Assembly: GCA_000727475.1 (NCBI GenBank)
Contig: KL647332.1
Span: 165,180 to 229,179, forward strand
Direction of reading: 5' to 3'
DNA length: 64,000 nucleotides
Source of the DNA: Sarcocystis neurona
Lineage: Eukaryota; Apicomplexa; Conoidasida; Eucoccidiorida; Sarcocystidae
This document shows, one piece after another, positions 11,798 to 25,606 of this stretch (position 1 is its first letter; each line of letters opens with the position of its first letter). Under the pieces are notes generated by a model. That model saw only the letters and a list, made by a program, of their open reading frames with translations. It did no database searches and was not told where the DNA came from. Both the position numbers and the translations under genes were made by a program.

Positions 11798-14700
11798 ATG
11801 TTGTTTTTGTCGCTGCTTTTGGGTGTGTTTCGTGCAGAGCAGTGGGATTTTGCGATGGCGGCGGTCCCCGTAGAGCAGCACGTCGTGTTAGTACCAGCAG
11901 TAGCGCATCGCGTGGGGCAGCTGTGGCACCGGAGCCCGTTGCTGACGGCAAATTTTGAAGTACAGTTTGGATTTGGTGTTTACGGGGAGGATGCCGCAGC
12001 CACAGGGCGGCAGCAGCAGCCGCTGCGAGGGAAGGGTTTTGCGTTCTGGTACGTGTACGACGAGTATGGCAAGGGAATACAGAAGGCGGAAGGAGACGCC
12101 GGTGACACGAGTCTCTTCGGCTATCACTCCCGCCCGCAGGGGCTCGGTGTTTTCTTCAAAACGCACGACAAATCCGGAAACCCTCGGCCGTCCATCAGCG
12201 CTCTGTATCGGGAAAACGGGGGGGAGGGGAGGGATAACGCTATAGATGTCCTCAGGGACATTCCCGTACAAAGCGATGGCATCTTCTTTCGATTCAGGAA
12301 TCTCAAGGAGGTGCGGGAATTTTGTGTCGCTTTTGCTGCTGTGGCTCGTGCACCACTTGGGTGTCCCAGGTCACACACATGAAACAGGCGTTTAGAGAAG
12401 ACCGTGCTGCGTATATTTCGTCCTTGGTGTGAACACGCTCTCTCACACAAGTCAACCAAAAAATATCGGGGGGCGAGCGGGGAGAAGAAGGGGTTCGGAA
12501 GAGAGTGGGAACAGGATTTGCTTCTCTTAACGGCAATCTTCTCACGTAGACACGTCTCTGCTGTGTAAACGTAAATGCTCAAGTAAGTCTGGTGGGTTTT
12601 TTTTCCGCACAAAGGTGTGGACAAATGTTCGCCCACGATACGTAATTCTCTTTCTAAACATACAGATGACACTGCAGGTTCTGGACGCACGGAGGGCTCT
12701 TCGCCCGTTTTGGTGCAGTGCCCACCTGTTCCTTCTGCATGGAAGGCACGCACGCGCAAATAATATACATATGTATATATATATATGTATGCGTGTGTGC
12801 GTAGAATACGCACAGGCGTACACAAGTGCGCGTAAGTGTGACCGGAAATTCCTGCTTGTTTCACAAATAGTATAGTGAGTCCGCACCGCTTCTCTCTGTA
12901 CGTAGTTCTTGCCCGCTTTGGCTGCTTCTGGAGGTGTCACCTTCCTAGGGCTTATGTGAGCCGGCTAGGGGAAAGACGCGCACATTTTTCACGGCGGGCA
13001 CACCGCACCTTCTCACAAGCGTGAAAGTGATATCTGATAGCATTTTTTTCTCTGTGTACCTTGCAATTTTTGCTGACAATGTGTCGGGGTAGGATAGTAT
13101 CGCGCTGAAGTGCGCTGCTTGCACACGCTTCCGCTCAAGGCGTTCGCGTGCCCCCCGTCCCCACACAGCTACAACTATGAATAGAAGGCGTCTTCCCGCT
13201 TGCTGGGCCTTTGCCATTTTGGCTCATCTCCCTGCTGCGACTGTAGCTGCTGCTGCTGTTGCTTCCCCTCCAGCGGCCCGTGTCTACGCTGCTACTCTCT
13301 GCGTGCTGCGCTTTCTCTGTGTGTGTGTATATATATGAGCACGCGAGTATATGCGTGTGTGTACGAGCATGTGTACGTATATATATGCATGTATATTTGT
13401 GTCCAGTGAAAATCTCTTCGATGTTCTGCAGCGAGTGAGCCAGTGCGTCACAGTAGTTTTGTGTCGGTGGGTGTGTCCTGTGCTGTAGTTGTGTTGTGCT
13501 GCTGTTTTGGGGTACATGCCGAGGATGGGATTTTTCTGCTTTTTTGTGCGTGTGGGTGTGTGCGTGTGTATGTGTGTGTACACACGCTACCCGTCCAGCC
13601 CGCCATCTTCAAAGTGGCAGCGGGCCCTCAGGGCGTCGTGGGGGAAATCCGGACGAGCAATATGAATTCGTGGCTGCGCTGCTTTCACCTGAAGGACGTG
13701 CGGCTGCGGCCTGGGGGATTTGTCGGTTTTACAGCGTCGAATGCGTCAGGCGAGGTGGCAGCGGGCAAGGTCGCTGTTGCACCGGAGCAGCAGCAGCAGG
13801 GAGGGGCAAATGGAGACCTCATGGTGATAAAATTTTTCAAAGTGTGGAATTTGAATCCGACTGTCAAAGGAGAAGAAAATATTGATTTGGAACGTGCCCT
13901 CGGCGGGGGGCGAGGCGAGGTCGAAGATCTCCTAAAACTTCACTCTGCCCACAAAGATCAGAAAGAACTGGCAGATGCCCTCCGGAAGCTCTCACGTGTC
14001 ATCTACAGATACATCGTCGAACACACGCCCAGGTATGCGGTGCCTCGTACTTTTCTTGCCTTCCGTCGGAAAAGGGAAAATCGTTCCATTTCTTTTGAGC
14101 CCTAACACACACAAGGCTGTTTTTGCTGCGGCTCCACGGAGACATCCCCGGTACGGAGGAAAAAAGCCGAACTTTAGCTTTTACCGAAAGCTCGTCAAAG
14201 GGGAGTGTGGCCTTTGAAGAAAGCATGAACGACCACCTACTGACTTTTTCGGCGGTGCACACGGCAATCGACCTACACGTAAACCCTTCTCTCGATGTGT
14301 ATCCGCACGCGTGTATTGGGTTCCGACAGGTGGCTACGTCAGCTCTAGAATACCAGGCAGATATCTGTAAAAAGAGAATGGCAAAGGAGGAAGCGATGTG
14401 TTTGCGTACACAAGCAGCGTCATTTTTCCCGTACCTTCGAAAAGCAGCCGATATCGTCGTTCCACCAAGATGCAACCGCGGCTGCGCTCATATGCCTGTA
14501 TATCTACCCTTCCCTTTATGTGCTGGTGTATCTTCTTTGTACCTCTTTTCATCCAGAGGAGGATAGTTTGTGTATAGAGGTTTCTGTGCGTGAGAGAAGA
14601 AGAGTGTCTTAGCACAGGGTCGCGTAGTTTTCGGTCTTTAATTTCAAAGATATCGAAAACGGTGCAGAGGAGATGGTCCTCGTTGCCACGTTTGTTTCTC

Positions 14701-17700
14701 CTTCACAAAGTCCCATGAGAACAACAGCGAGAGAATCTTCTCACCAGTGTTTCCTGAGTTCTTCCATTTCCTGAACGCGCCAGTTTGACGCTTGGAGAAA
14801 ATGACTCACGGGTCCACGGTGACAGAAAGTTGCTCCTCTGGTGTGTTCCTCTGGTGACATCTACCGCGCTGCGCTTCTCGTCCCTGTCTCTGTCTGCAGC
14901 CCCACCACATACACCTGATGAGACATCACGTACACCTGCTAAGAGTGACTGTAACATTGCAACTTACACTGCTGTTGCTGCTTCCTTTTCGTGCGTCCTT
15001 GCTGCTGCACTGCTGCTGTGCTTTTGTGTTGCTCCAATGCTGAGCGCTACGGTAACTCATAGCAGCTAGCCACAGGCTGCTGATTTTCTGTGTGTGTACG
15101 CAGGAGGGAAGCACATTCACCTCTATACGTATATTTGTACGTAGGTGTGTATTACGTCTACGGACTACCTTTCGATGAGATCGGCGCGGGAGGACACCCT
15201 ACGACCACATAGCTATATACGTTTGCATATGAGTTATGCGAACATGTGCGTAGGGATGTACAGCTGCGGAGCATTCAGGCACAAGAGCGAAAATCCAGTG
15301 CAGGTCGAGTTACTTCTTCGTGTCGTCGTGTACGTGTCTGTGTGTGTGTTTTGTGTGTGTGTGTGTATATATATATATGTATATATATCTCCACGCATGT
15401 GTGGGGTGGGCCACCGTTAAAAAGTGCAGGAGACAAGCGAGTGACTTATGGATTCACTAGGTGTGTGGACGAGGGAGCTGCATCTGCCAGAAAGGCGTGT
15501 TGTCTGTGACTGTCATCAGGAAAATTAATACGCCATGTGGAGCATACGTACTCCTCCGGGCTGTGACTCTTCAATCGGATCTGTCGCAGCTGTTCTAGAT
15601 CTTGTGGTTGTCATGAAACGAAAGCGTTCGAACATTTCTGGTCTTTCCTGTGTTCTTGCACGCCGGTGTGGCACCTGCACGCTCCTCACCCACTCAAATC
15701 GCCTCGTTCAACGCGAGCCACTGCTGATGCTGCTGCTTCAGGGGCTGCGACTACTGCCTCGTTTTTCGGGTGCCATGACACGAGTCCCAGTGCTGCTGGA
15801 CCTTTCGTCCTATCGGCGGCCGTGCCGCCGATGGTGGCTGTTGCTGTTTGCGCCGAGATAGGCTGCATACACTCATCTGTATTAATGTCCATTGACATGT
15901 GTCCCTCTTGTTCACCATGAATATGCGTGTATGTATATGTTCCTGCATGCGGAGACGTAGACAGAGAGACCTAATGGTTTGTGCTGCCTCCGTTGTTGCA
16001 GTGCTGTCGCTGTACCACGGCGCCGGTGTTACATATAAATATGTATGCTGCTGGTGGTGCGTTAGGTGCTGAACTGCCCCTGCTGCTCTTTTCTGGGGGA
16101 AGGAGACCGTTATTGTTTGCTCTTTTTTTTCTCCCCCCCCCCGACTTCACAGCAGGCGCCAGTGGGAACGGTCGATGTTCTTGTGAAGTTATATATGGGT
16201 ACGCTTGTGTGTATTGAAGTTGTACACATCTGCACTGACGCTGTATTTGTAGGCGTGTGTGTAGTTAAGTTGTGGGCATATCTCCTGAAGCTGCAAGTCG
16301 TCAAAAGAGAAAAGTTTTTCGAACGACCATTACTGATGCGTGAATACACAGAGAGGAGGCCATGGAGCGTCGACTGACGAGTTTAAGTGAACAGCTGTCA
16401 CGCGTGGAGGCAGAGATCGTACGGTGGCGAGCGGAATTTCAGACTGCTGTTCGTCATAGAGGGGAAGCAGCAGCAAATACGGACGCGAACAGCGGTTCCG
16501 CAGCAACAGCAGCGGCGCAGAGCGTGCACGCGCTAAACAGCGTTAGCTCAGAACTGTACGGCATCAAAAGTTTGCTGGCGAAGCATTCGCAGATCCACCG
16601 CGAGACGATGGAATCGCTCAAAAGGAAAGTAGACGCTGCGCGGACGAGCGGTACGTTGTGGAAAAAGTAGCGGAGACGACGTGTTTCGTCTTTTCCTTGC
16701 ACAGAAGAAGCTGGACGACGGTTACCACTGCAACCTCAGCGATGGGGGCCGAAATGATACTTCTTGGAAGATAAAAGAGAGGAGGAGAGGTGGTGCTGGC
16801 GCCAGCTGTAGCAAAGAAAGGGAAGAGGTTGGTTGGTGCGGAGGTTCACGGGAGTTGTTAACACTTACGAACTGCAACGTTTTCTCTTATCAGCTCACTA
16901 GTAGTCTGCTGCAGTGCCGCTGACGAGCACCGCCAGGAAAGAAGGAAAAACAAACAAATGGACCCTTGTTCGTCTGTCGGTGTGCAAGCACGCGATCACG
17001 AAGAGATGAATGTCTTCTTGTGGTGAAGCCGTTGCGGGGATGACACGTGTTTTGTGTGTGTGGGATCGGCGTGTCTAGGTGTGTATTTCTCTGTAGCTGA
17101 TACAGGGATTGCTGCAAGAGCAGTACTTGAGGTAACGAAGCTGGGTAGCACCCCAGCACATCAATATCTCCAGTCGAGAGACAGAAGAGGGCAGCTACGC
17201 TGATGTTGTTCTGAGGGTAGACATAGCCGTCCCCTCTTCTTCACGTGCACCTGGGAAACACAGAGTTCTACTTTTGATGTGTGCTCGTCTGTGAAGCTTC
17301 TGAAGACGCAGACGCAGGACACTTACTCTCTGTTGTGTGGCTGCAACACTGAAACATCCCCGTGTATATTCCTAACTCTTCTATCCGCCTGCCATTTGAG
17401 AAAAGCAGCGGGAATTCGTGACTGCTTTGTGGCGTAAGCTTTTTCGTTTCCTCGCAGTTCCACACTGCTAGAATGTCTAACAGCGCAGGTCTTTTTGAAT
17501 GACTCGAAGGTCGTCGTCATAGGCTGGTTGACCACTGCGATTCCATTGTTTGTATACATATACACAAATGCATTTATACATATATATATATATATATGTA
17601 TATGTAAATATGCGTAAGTATATATATATATATATAGATAGATTTATGTATGTACACGTATGGGTACAAATGTGTCTGTGGGTGTGTGTGCAGCACACAG

Positions 17701-17878
17701 TGCAACGCTGCCTGAACTTCGGGAGCTGGCGAATCGTGCAAGAGATATTGAGGCATCGCTAGCGGCAAAGGAGCAGTTTTCGTTTCTCACAATGATCGGC
17801 GTCATTTTTATTCTTCTTTCGTTGGCTCTGTTTGTCTGGAAACGCTTTCGAGACATGGAAAAGAAGCACTTGCTTTGA
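11798..17878 (+). CDS. L-type lectin, ERGIC-53/VIP36-like cargo receptor, five exons
   Basis: A type I membrane protein of the early secretory pathway that would carry glycoproteins from ER to Golgi. Proposed exons: 11798-12310, 13599-14032, 14116-14397, 16352-16650 and 17694-17878. These sum to 1713 nt (570 residues) with matching phases; the exon 3 edges and its join to exon 4 are the least sure. The ATG at 11798 opens a signal peptide (MLFLSLLLGVF). The lectin fold shows GKGFAFWYV, then LFGY, then QGLGVFF, then a late Cys strand (LRCFHLKDV) followed by GFVGFTAS. Exon 4 is a coiled coil beginning MERRLTSLSEQLSRVEAEI. Exon 5 gives a transmembrane segment (FLTMIGVIFILLSLALFVW) and a short cytosolic tail ending EKKHLL, with lysines at -4 and -5 and a terminal di-leucine. 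Animal ERGIC-53 has the same order: lectin, coiled coil, membrane anchor, dilysine tail. The usual Asp after GLGVFF is Lys here, so calcium or sugar binding may be altered. Confidence 0.85.
15333..15389. repeat. GT then AT microsatellite
   Basis: A (TG)n run passes directly into (TA)n within the third intron of the lectin gene. A similar GT-then-TA tract sits at 13318-13395 in its first intron. Confidence 0.9.
17577..17640. repeat. TA microsatellite
   Basis: Two (TA)n blocks separated by TG-rich spacer lie in the last intron of the lectin gene, about 55 bp before the final exon. Confidence 0.9.
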
Positions 17879-20800
17879 ACGCGCTTGGTAAAAAAGTAGC
17901 CTCCGGCTCCACCGAGTAGGTCCCGCGAAAACATGTACACTTCAAGAATTGGCATGCCCGCAAAAGCATTTTATCTTATACTTGTGAACGAGGGGCTTGT
18001 TTTCCGCGTAAGGCCGAGGAAAGAAATCCTGTTCCGAACACAGGGAGAACATCTGTGGTGAGCAAGAAAGCACAGTCTCTCTGTCCATTAGAGAGGAACC
18101 ACCTACTTCGGATAGACAGGGGCAAATTGCGTCTTTGAGGAGCAGAGAAGAAAGGTTATTTTTCGCTGGGAAGGATGACTGAAGAGAGCTACGCACTCGA
18201 GGACATCTGTGCCGGCGAGAAGTAAGGGAGGAGCTGCCTGAAACCGATTTTGGACGATGCTCGCAGCTAATAGTTTTTTCGAAGCCAAAAATTGAACTTT
18301 TTCAGAAACCCCCACAGAAAGGCTGATTCAGAGGATGTGTTTGGACGGTTCCCATCTCTAGCAGCAGGTCGGACAGATGTATATTTGTGTAACACATAAA
18401 TGTGGTATAGAGTATGCACTCGTGACAGTGGCAGTGTTCTCTAGTGCACCAAAGGAAGGGTTGTTCAAAGTAGATGGCGCTACGCTGTTGCTAAATTGTT
18501 GCTGGAGCATATTGTACATCCTACCGAAGAGAATGCTGAAAGATTGACGAACGGTGGTGCACATCAACGTTTTTGTCGCTGTTGCAACTCGAAGAGATGC
18601 GCTGAAGGATTGACGAACGGTGGTGCACATCAACGTTTTTGTCGCTGTTGCAACTCGAAGAGATGCGCTGAAGGATTGACGAACGGTGGTGCACAGCAAC
18701 GTTTTCGTCGCTGTGGCAACCCGTAGGCTGGAGGGACTCACGATTACGGTGTCTATACCTACATATGCGTTCAGGTACAAGGTAGGTGTGTACAAACGTG
18801 TATGAAAATGTGTGTAAACGCACACTATCTCTCTACGTGTAGCAACATAAAAATGTATCCTTGCGGGTGTGTACAGTTTAGAAGTATAGCAGCAAAAATA
18901 CGTTTATGTATGATACCTAAGGATGTACGTATATATATATATATGCGCTTCTTACCATGTGTCTATATATACATGTATAATTTTGTCTGTGCAAGGTTGG
19001 TGCCACCAGATGAACTGCTTAGCCAGGTAGAATCTGATGCAATGCAAAGCCTTTCTGTGATAGCCAATGGAAGTAGTGTCCGTCTTGCAGCAAAGTAGTC
19101 TTGATGAGATTGCTGATTGTTTGTTGTCATTATTCCTAGACACTTGACAGTACAGCTCTGTCGACAAGGCTACGAGGCAGCGAATTGGTGCAGGCCGTGA
19201 CGGCTGGGTATTTCGAAATTTGACTGTTTTCGGAAGAACCCTCAAGCCTTTTGGCAGGGCCTTCGAAGCAAGTAGATGAGAAGCAAGTGTGCTGTTACAG
19301 CTTTGTTTGTTTCTTCTTGCTATATACGCGTGAGCCTAAGAAGGGCTGCCACAAATCTGCGCGATTCTCATCTAATGCAGCAGGGGAAGTTATGTCGGAT
19401 TTGCGGCATGCGATCTCAGCTGCGTTGCCACAGTTGCTCTGTTCGCAGAACCAGTACCTTGTGAAAGTAAACAAACGATGGCGACTGTGGGGCTCTGCAG
19501 CCGGCCTGACACGTTTTTTTATCCTTGTGAGGACAGGAGAAATTTGCTCCGAAGCAATTTTTGATCTGTATGCTGCTGGTTCTGTCGTAGTGCGCGTGCC
19601 TGTGAAATTCATTCATTCGTAAACATGTATACAGGTAATGGTAAATGTTTGTACGTTTTTGTTAACTCTGGCGTGTGTGCGTGGTTTTTTGCCTGCCCAC
19701 GGTGGGAGCAACAGGTATTTACGACTCTACTTACTTGTCAGATCAATCTTTGACGTGCGTGAGTTAACTGTTATGTATGCTTTATGTGGGCGGTTATTGT
19801 CCACGCGTTTTTCCGCGGGGGCACTCTTTCACGTGTGGTGCCCATTGCTGATTTTCCAAAGCGAGGAAGCGCGCTAATTTTTATGACTTCCATTCAGGGG
19901 CGCTCCTGATCTCTGCTGGCGTGCTTCTTTTGTCTTGACACGACTATCGTGGCGTTTTGTTCCGCTGCGTGCGAGTCCCTGTGTTGTTAAATGGAAGGGC
20001 ACACAGGCATACATGAGAGATATGCTGATGCTTTTTGCTGCACGCTTCCACTTGGAATCAGCTGAGTGCGCTTTAGGGGAGTGTTACCTGGGAGAACCTA
20101 ACAGGCTACGTTTGTTGTCACACCGTTTATACGTGCGTCACTGGTTGCCTTGCTTCGTACGCCGCCGCCCACACATACGCCATTCAGCACTCTCTCTCTA
20201 ACGTGTCAATACTGAGAGCAATAATAGGTGGTTTGTCATCACCGGCTTGCTGAAACGCGCCAAACACCGCGTCGCAAGCTTTTGAAGGACTCGAAGTGAG
20301 GCGTGTTTATCATGTTCGTACATCCGTACGCCACAGTTCTTTTTGCGTATTTGTCCTTCGACTACATCTGTACCATATCCTCATCTCCATGTGAGTCTAT
20401 GGACACGCCGACGCTTGGCTGCACTACTTCCATCACTCTTACCATGTCGTGCTTATTCGAAGCCCTGTGTGTCCGCTTCGTGTATCGTGTTGTGCATATC
20501 ATATATGTAGTTTCAAATACGGGTGTAAAACTCTTGTGTCTGCTGGAGGGTTAAATGCGTAGATTTTTGCTGCGAGCAGAAGATTATGTGTACCGTATTC
20601 TAGGGTTGAAGCAGTTTTCATCTTGCGACGGGCCTTCGGCACCGAAAACGTGTAAGGCTTCGACAGATCCTTGTATTCAGCATGAATTCAGACAAATGGC
20701 TACGCGGCTACACTGTAGTGCTGAACACGGTTGTAAACAGTAGTAGTGCCACCGCTTTAATTAAGACGGTCAACCTTTTCGGTCCAGAAAAGAGGGGGTC

Positions 20801-23800
20801 GTCAATTTGAGCTAAAGCGTGTCACACTTTACAACTTCGGCTTGTGGCAGCGTAGGCGACGTACGGTGTGCAGACCGCCACTTCTGTTTCCCTGTAGTCC
20901 CCACTTGCATTGTACGTAATAGACTTGTGCTTCCCACTGAAGATTTCGACTGGTCTCGAAGTAGTTTCACCGTTTTTAAGTACAATCCTTTTTCGTGTTA
21001 CCATTGAGACAGTGTGTTTCGTCTTCCGTGCACGCTTTGGACAGGTGTTGTGACCAGGACTCGCAGCGTTTAAGTTGTCTAATTAACTACAGAATAGGGT
21101 GAAGTGGTGCTGCCGTTCTTTTAGTCGAAGTACAGCCGCTCTGAGGCATGCCAAATTACCTCGGGCCAACTCAGAATCATAGGTAGCTGCCGGGAATCTG
21201 CCTACGTACAGCTTTGTCCTAGCATGGTAGGCGGTTGAAGCTGCTCACGGAGAAGTTTCGTGGCACACAGTTTCACCGCGTATGTACAGCGAGATTACAC
21301 AGCGGCTGTTGGCGTGGGAACGGGTGATCTCGTCCTTCGATGGCACATGGTGGAGTTTTCAACGGCAGTTGAAAATCTCATAAAAAAGAACGTGCGAGGA
21401 GGAGGCACATGCACGTGTTCTGTAACTAGTGCAAATCTCAGCACACGTGTGCTCAAATATACACAAGAGAGCCGACACCCCTAAAACTCCAGTACGTGAA
21501 GAGTTCTAAATCAGTGCATCATTGTTAATGCCGTCTGGTGGTGTGCTGCACTTGTCTTCTTCATGATCAGAATGAACAGCCAACAAATGTTACACGTTCA
21601 CCTTCCTGCCCGCCTCACCTCCGAACCCATTCATTAGAGTTGATAGAACCTTCCTTGTCCACGGACATACTCTCTAATATGGTTCTGTGTGTGTGGGTCC
21701 GCTGCACTGAAACCTGTGCAAGTGGACACGTCTGTGCCGAGAGGAGTGCTTTGTTGTTCTCTATGGAAACACACGCAGACTGACATGTTATGGCAGCACC
21801 TCGAGTGCTGCCGCGCTGGCGTATCCTTCCGCTGCTCAGCTGACACATTTTCGCCTCACAGTACTCACGCAGGTGCTACGAAATTCCAGACAGTAGCCCA
21901 GAGATGACTGATAGGCTTTAACCTTCTACGTGGTCCTCTGTCCCTCTACGGCATTGCAAGGCGGTGGCAGTGGTGCAGCCGCAGTCAACTCTCTTTAATA
22001 TGTGAGGAACTGCAAAGCGCTCGCGAAGTCGCGGTGTGCAGCACGTTAGTGCCCGCGGCCTCCGAATAGAGCTGCCTGCATACCAGCAAGCAATCCCAAC
22101 TCGCGCGTGATCAATACATGCTCTACCCCTCTTCCGCTATCCAGCTCGACTAACTAATGTAGTGAAGCTGCGTTAGCATGTCCCCTCGGTCGGTCTGAAG
22201 GTGTACGAGCGCCTCTGAGGTGTGCTCGTGGCTTTATTCCATCAGCAGAAGCGACGCTGGTGTACACCACTATAGCAGGATGGCTGCATGTGTACGAGTT
22301 TCCGATGATGTTTGGGGCACAAAAAGATGAAAGCATGACGGAGTCACGGCAGCTGAATACGTTGCTACACTGGAAGGAGCAGAACAAAAGTGTGAGCCTG
22401 GATATTACTTTTTTAAACAGGATTTCCAGAACTTCTGTCGAAGTATGTACTCCTTGCTCAATTAGACGGCGGTCCTCCACCTGGAAATGGGACTAGGGGC
22501 ACCACTGGGCGCACAGAGGAGCAGCCGCTAACCTCTACCAAGTACATCATCATCATTATGGAAGACCAGCACATTTTCGGAGGAGAAATTACTCGCGCCA
22601 TAAATCACCCAGCATATATTCGGTATGTGGGCCGATAATTGGCGAGCTTCAGAAGAGAAAGGGTGACCGGCATCTCGCTTGTTAGCGCTTGGGATTCCCG
22701 TCGCCGCCTACAATAAGAAGGGAAACGCTTTGCATACATCAACGTGAGGAGGAGGCGGGATGAAGCGACTCGTCCGGCAGGAAAGCCATAAAAGGAAAGC
22801 AAAGGCTCTCGACAACAGATCCTGGTCATGCCGCGTGGCCAGATTTGGCCTCCATTCATAACTATGAAGGCCTCGCAGAAACTGTACATAGATACGTGAA
22901 AACTACCACAGAGATCAACCGGAATGCATTGCTGGGTGCTTGAGACAGCCTAATGTATACGTGTGACACGTCCAGAGGGGACAAAGACTGTTAGCCTATG
23001 GTTGCCTACGTGCTTCTTCGTAGACAGAAGTACTTCATTCAACGAGTTGAAGGCGTCTACATGTTGAAGAATCGAGCGTATGAGCTTTTCATCGTAAAGG
23101 AGGACTACCGAAAATTAGCGAGCGCGGACGTTCGAACTAGCTGCCTAAAAAACAGCTATGGTCGCCCTCTCCGTCCTCCGAAGCCGTCTCTGCAGAACTT
23201 GTGTGGAAGCGCTGGAGCGCGCAAACCTGTGTTATCACGTCCCTTCAGCTTATACTCTGTCACCCACCACTGTCCCAGAGAGGTCTGCGCGCCCTCACTT
23301 CATGGATACAAGAACGTGTACGTCTACATACATCAGATCCTTTTAGGCGCATCGTTGCACACGCAGATGCTGCTGTCCAGGAGCGTTACTTTTCCACATC
23401 GTCAATATTTGCATGCACACAAAGGAGTGTGAGTACTACGATGAGCTGCAGAAGCTGTGTCTCTACAGTGGTTTGTTTAGAAGTTCACATCTTCTCGTGT
23501 TTGAAGGCGTAGTGAACAGCGCCACGTGCAAGATGGGAAACTGCCGGGGCTTTCTGCGCCATCATGGTGCTAACAGGATGAGTGCTGCGTGGAGTGCCTT
23601 CCAGGGTGCGGGCGTCAACCTTGCCACGGCAGTCAGCGCTCCCCCCACGGGACGTTCTTACATGCGTAAACTGGTGCACGTTTTCTGCGTGTACAATGTA
23701 CAGAGAGAAATACGTCGAAGACACCCTCTGAAGATGTTGTCTTGAAGTGGAAGATGTCAGACGAAAACCCACGCGCTGTCCCGAGCAACTCTGAATTGTC

Positions 23801-25606
23801 CTACGAGTCGCAAAAAAAAAACCTTTACGCAATTTGTGACGGCACGACAACTGTCCGAATGGCTACGAGTGCTGAAGTGGTTGGTAGGAGTGGAGCAGGA
23901 CATACGTTCCCGCCTGCTATCTTTTTCGTTTGTAAACCCACGTGTTGACAGCTGTCGTAAATCTCATGATTACTGGATCATCGTCCTGTATTTCAATGCA
24001 AAACTGTCTGCACTGTATGCAGTTCCGGGAGCTCGATGTACTGTTGACCCACCAGCAAGCGCGACCTGCTGGGGTGAACGCCCCGATCGTGTCTGTCAGA
24101 GCTTTAGTGGGTAGCCGCCTTCTTGTAGCTTGACTTAAATCATCCACAAATACGCGGATCAGCTTATTACAGTGCAGTTCAGTTGTGCTCAACATAGTTG
24201 TGGAAATATGGGTCGGGAAACAGGGCAAAAAACACAGTGTGAGCCCGCGTTGCAGTCTTCAACCCCACGTGGGACCGTGGACCCTCACTGTGAAGGATTC
24301 TCTGGCGATCCCTGGTAGTCGTGGGGGTCACATTTCGTCAGTGTTCCCTCGTCACCACCGACTATAGCCACAGAAGTTGAGTATTTCGCTAATCACGTAA
24401 TGCCCGGCGGCTGCTGTATGCGCACTGCGCTTCTCACGTGTCGCGCCGTTGCCGCGTGACTTTGGAAGGACAGTGCGAATTTTCCATTGTGGAAAGCACG
24501 GCGTTATATACATGCAGAAGTGTCATCAGCAGAAAAGCCAGGTTTGCTCACTCTCAACACAGCTAAATAGCGAGGATCGAGAGTCAAGTACAGACAGACG
24601 TGTAAGACGCGCCGCCGTCTTAACCACGAGGACGCGCGCGTTCGTACACAGGTTCGCGGCGAATACCGGCGAGTATTTCTGCAGTGTGTAACCACGCTGG
24701 GAGAGGTCGCCTCTCTCTTGAACACTTGAATCTGCTCGCATTTTTCGCAAACAGGGAGGTTTCTGGTTGTGGAGCTTGCTTGTTCGCCCGCAGTGAGTTT
24801 TCTATTTGCCACTTTGTGCAACAAGAGTGTGCGGAGAGGGTCGCGCGTCTTGAGTAGCACTGAAACACTTTACCTACTACCGCTACGAGTTCACCATATC
24901 AAAAGTTTTTTCCATAATCCAGGAAAACCACTTCGCGGCGGCGTAAAGCCTATGATAATACACAGCAGTATAGGCCGCGCCTACGCTCTGTTTTTCTTAG
25001 ATGAGTTACACCGTACTTGATATCCGTTGCGATGCTGACCCGTGAGCGAAACAGAAAAGCAGCCCACTGGTAGCGTGTAAGCCGACGGACCGGAGTGGTA
25101 TACGACAGACCATGTATTTTAGCAAATAGCGGCGCTTTCAATATGCCAGACCTCCATTCAAAACTGCAGAACCCCGTCCCACTGAATGGCGAAACCTGCG
25201 TGTAGCGACCGTCGACCCGTTCGTGTGTTAAAGCAGTGAAACTGACGAGTTTTCAACGACGTTATAAGTTGTGGTATTGACGTCTTTACTTCAGCCCGTA
25301 GTATGTTGCACTTACATATAGCAGGTACAGAAGTTCATGGATGCAAACACATCTACGTGTAGTGAGAGCCGTCATCCCTATAGTATCAATAAAGATGTTC
25401 TCATGGGCGTGGAAACGCAGGTGCGACAGTAGAAATAGCTGTCACACGTTGTATGTAGAATAACGTCTTCCATCTTGTTGGTCTTAAACCTTCCCATACA
25501 AATCACGGTGAACGTCCTATGCTTTTGTTTGCAGTCAATCGTATTATTCAGAGCTTGAGGAATACAGAACCCCCCCCCCAAGTATCTCGCCCAATTTTTT
25601 CACAAT
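17879..25606. other. Gene-poor stretch downstream of the lectin gene
   Basis: No gene could be supported here. Short open frames occur on both strands without matched splice sites. The most protein-like are plus 19390-19622 (from MSDLRHAISAAL), plus 22998-23150 and plus 23413-23560, but none has a recognisable domain or a clean exon edge. A 66-bp tandem repeat at 18535-18725 is listed separately. Small TA runs sit near 18930-18945. Confidence 0.5.
18535..18725. repeat. 66-bp tandem repeat, 2.9 copies
   Basis: Units start at 18535, 18601 and 18667. The first two are nearly identical; the third differs at several positions. The unit is exactly 22 codons. On the plus strand it reads a Cys/Arg-rich peptide with LTNGGAHQRFCRCCNSKRC; on the minus strand the same units are also open, reading TATKTLMCTTVRQSFSA. 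The plus frame has an upstream start candidate and stops right after the last unit, at 18724-18726. Confidence 0.95.

Noticed and set aside
14567..16351. ORFs in the large third intron of the lectin gene
   Set aside because: They are CTG- and GT-rich with no phase-matched sites, and the coiled coil and lectin domain are accounted for without them.
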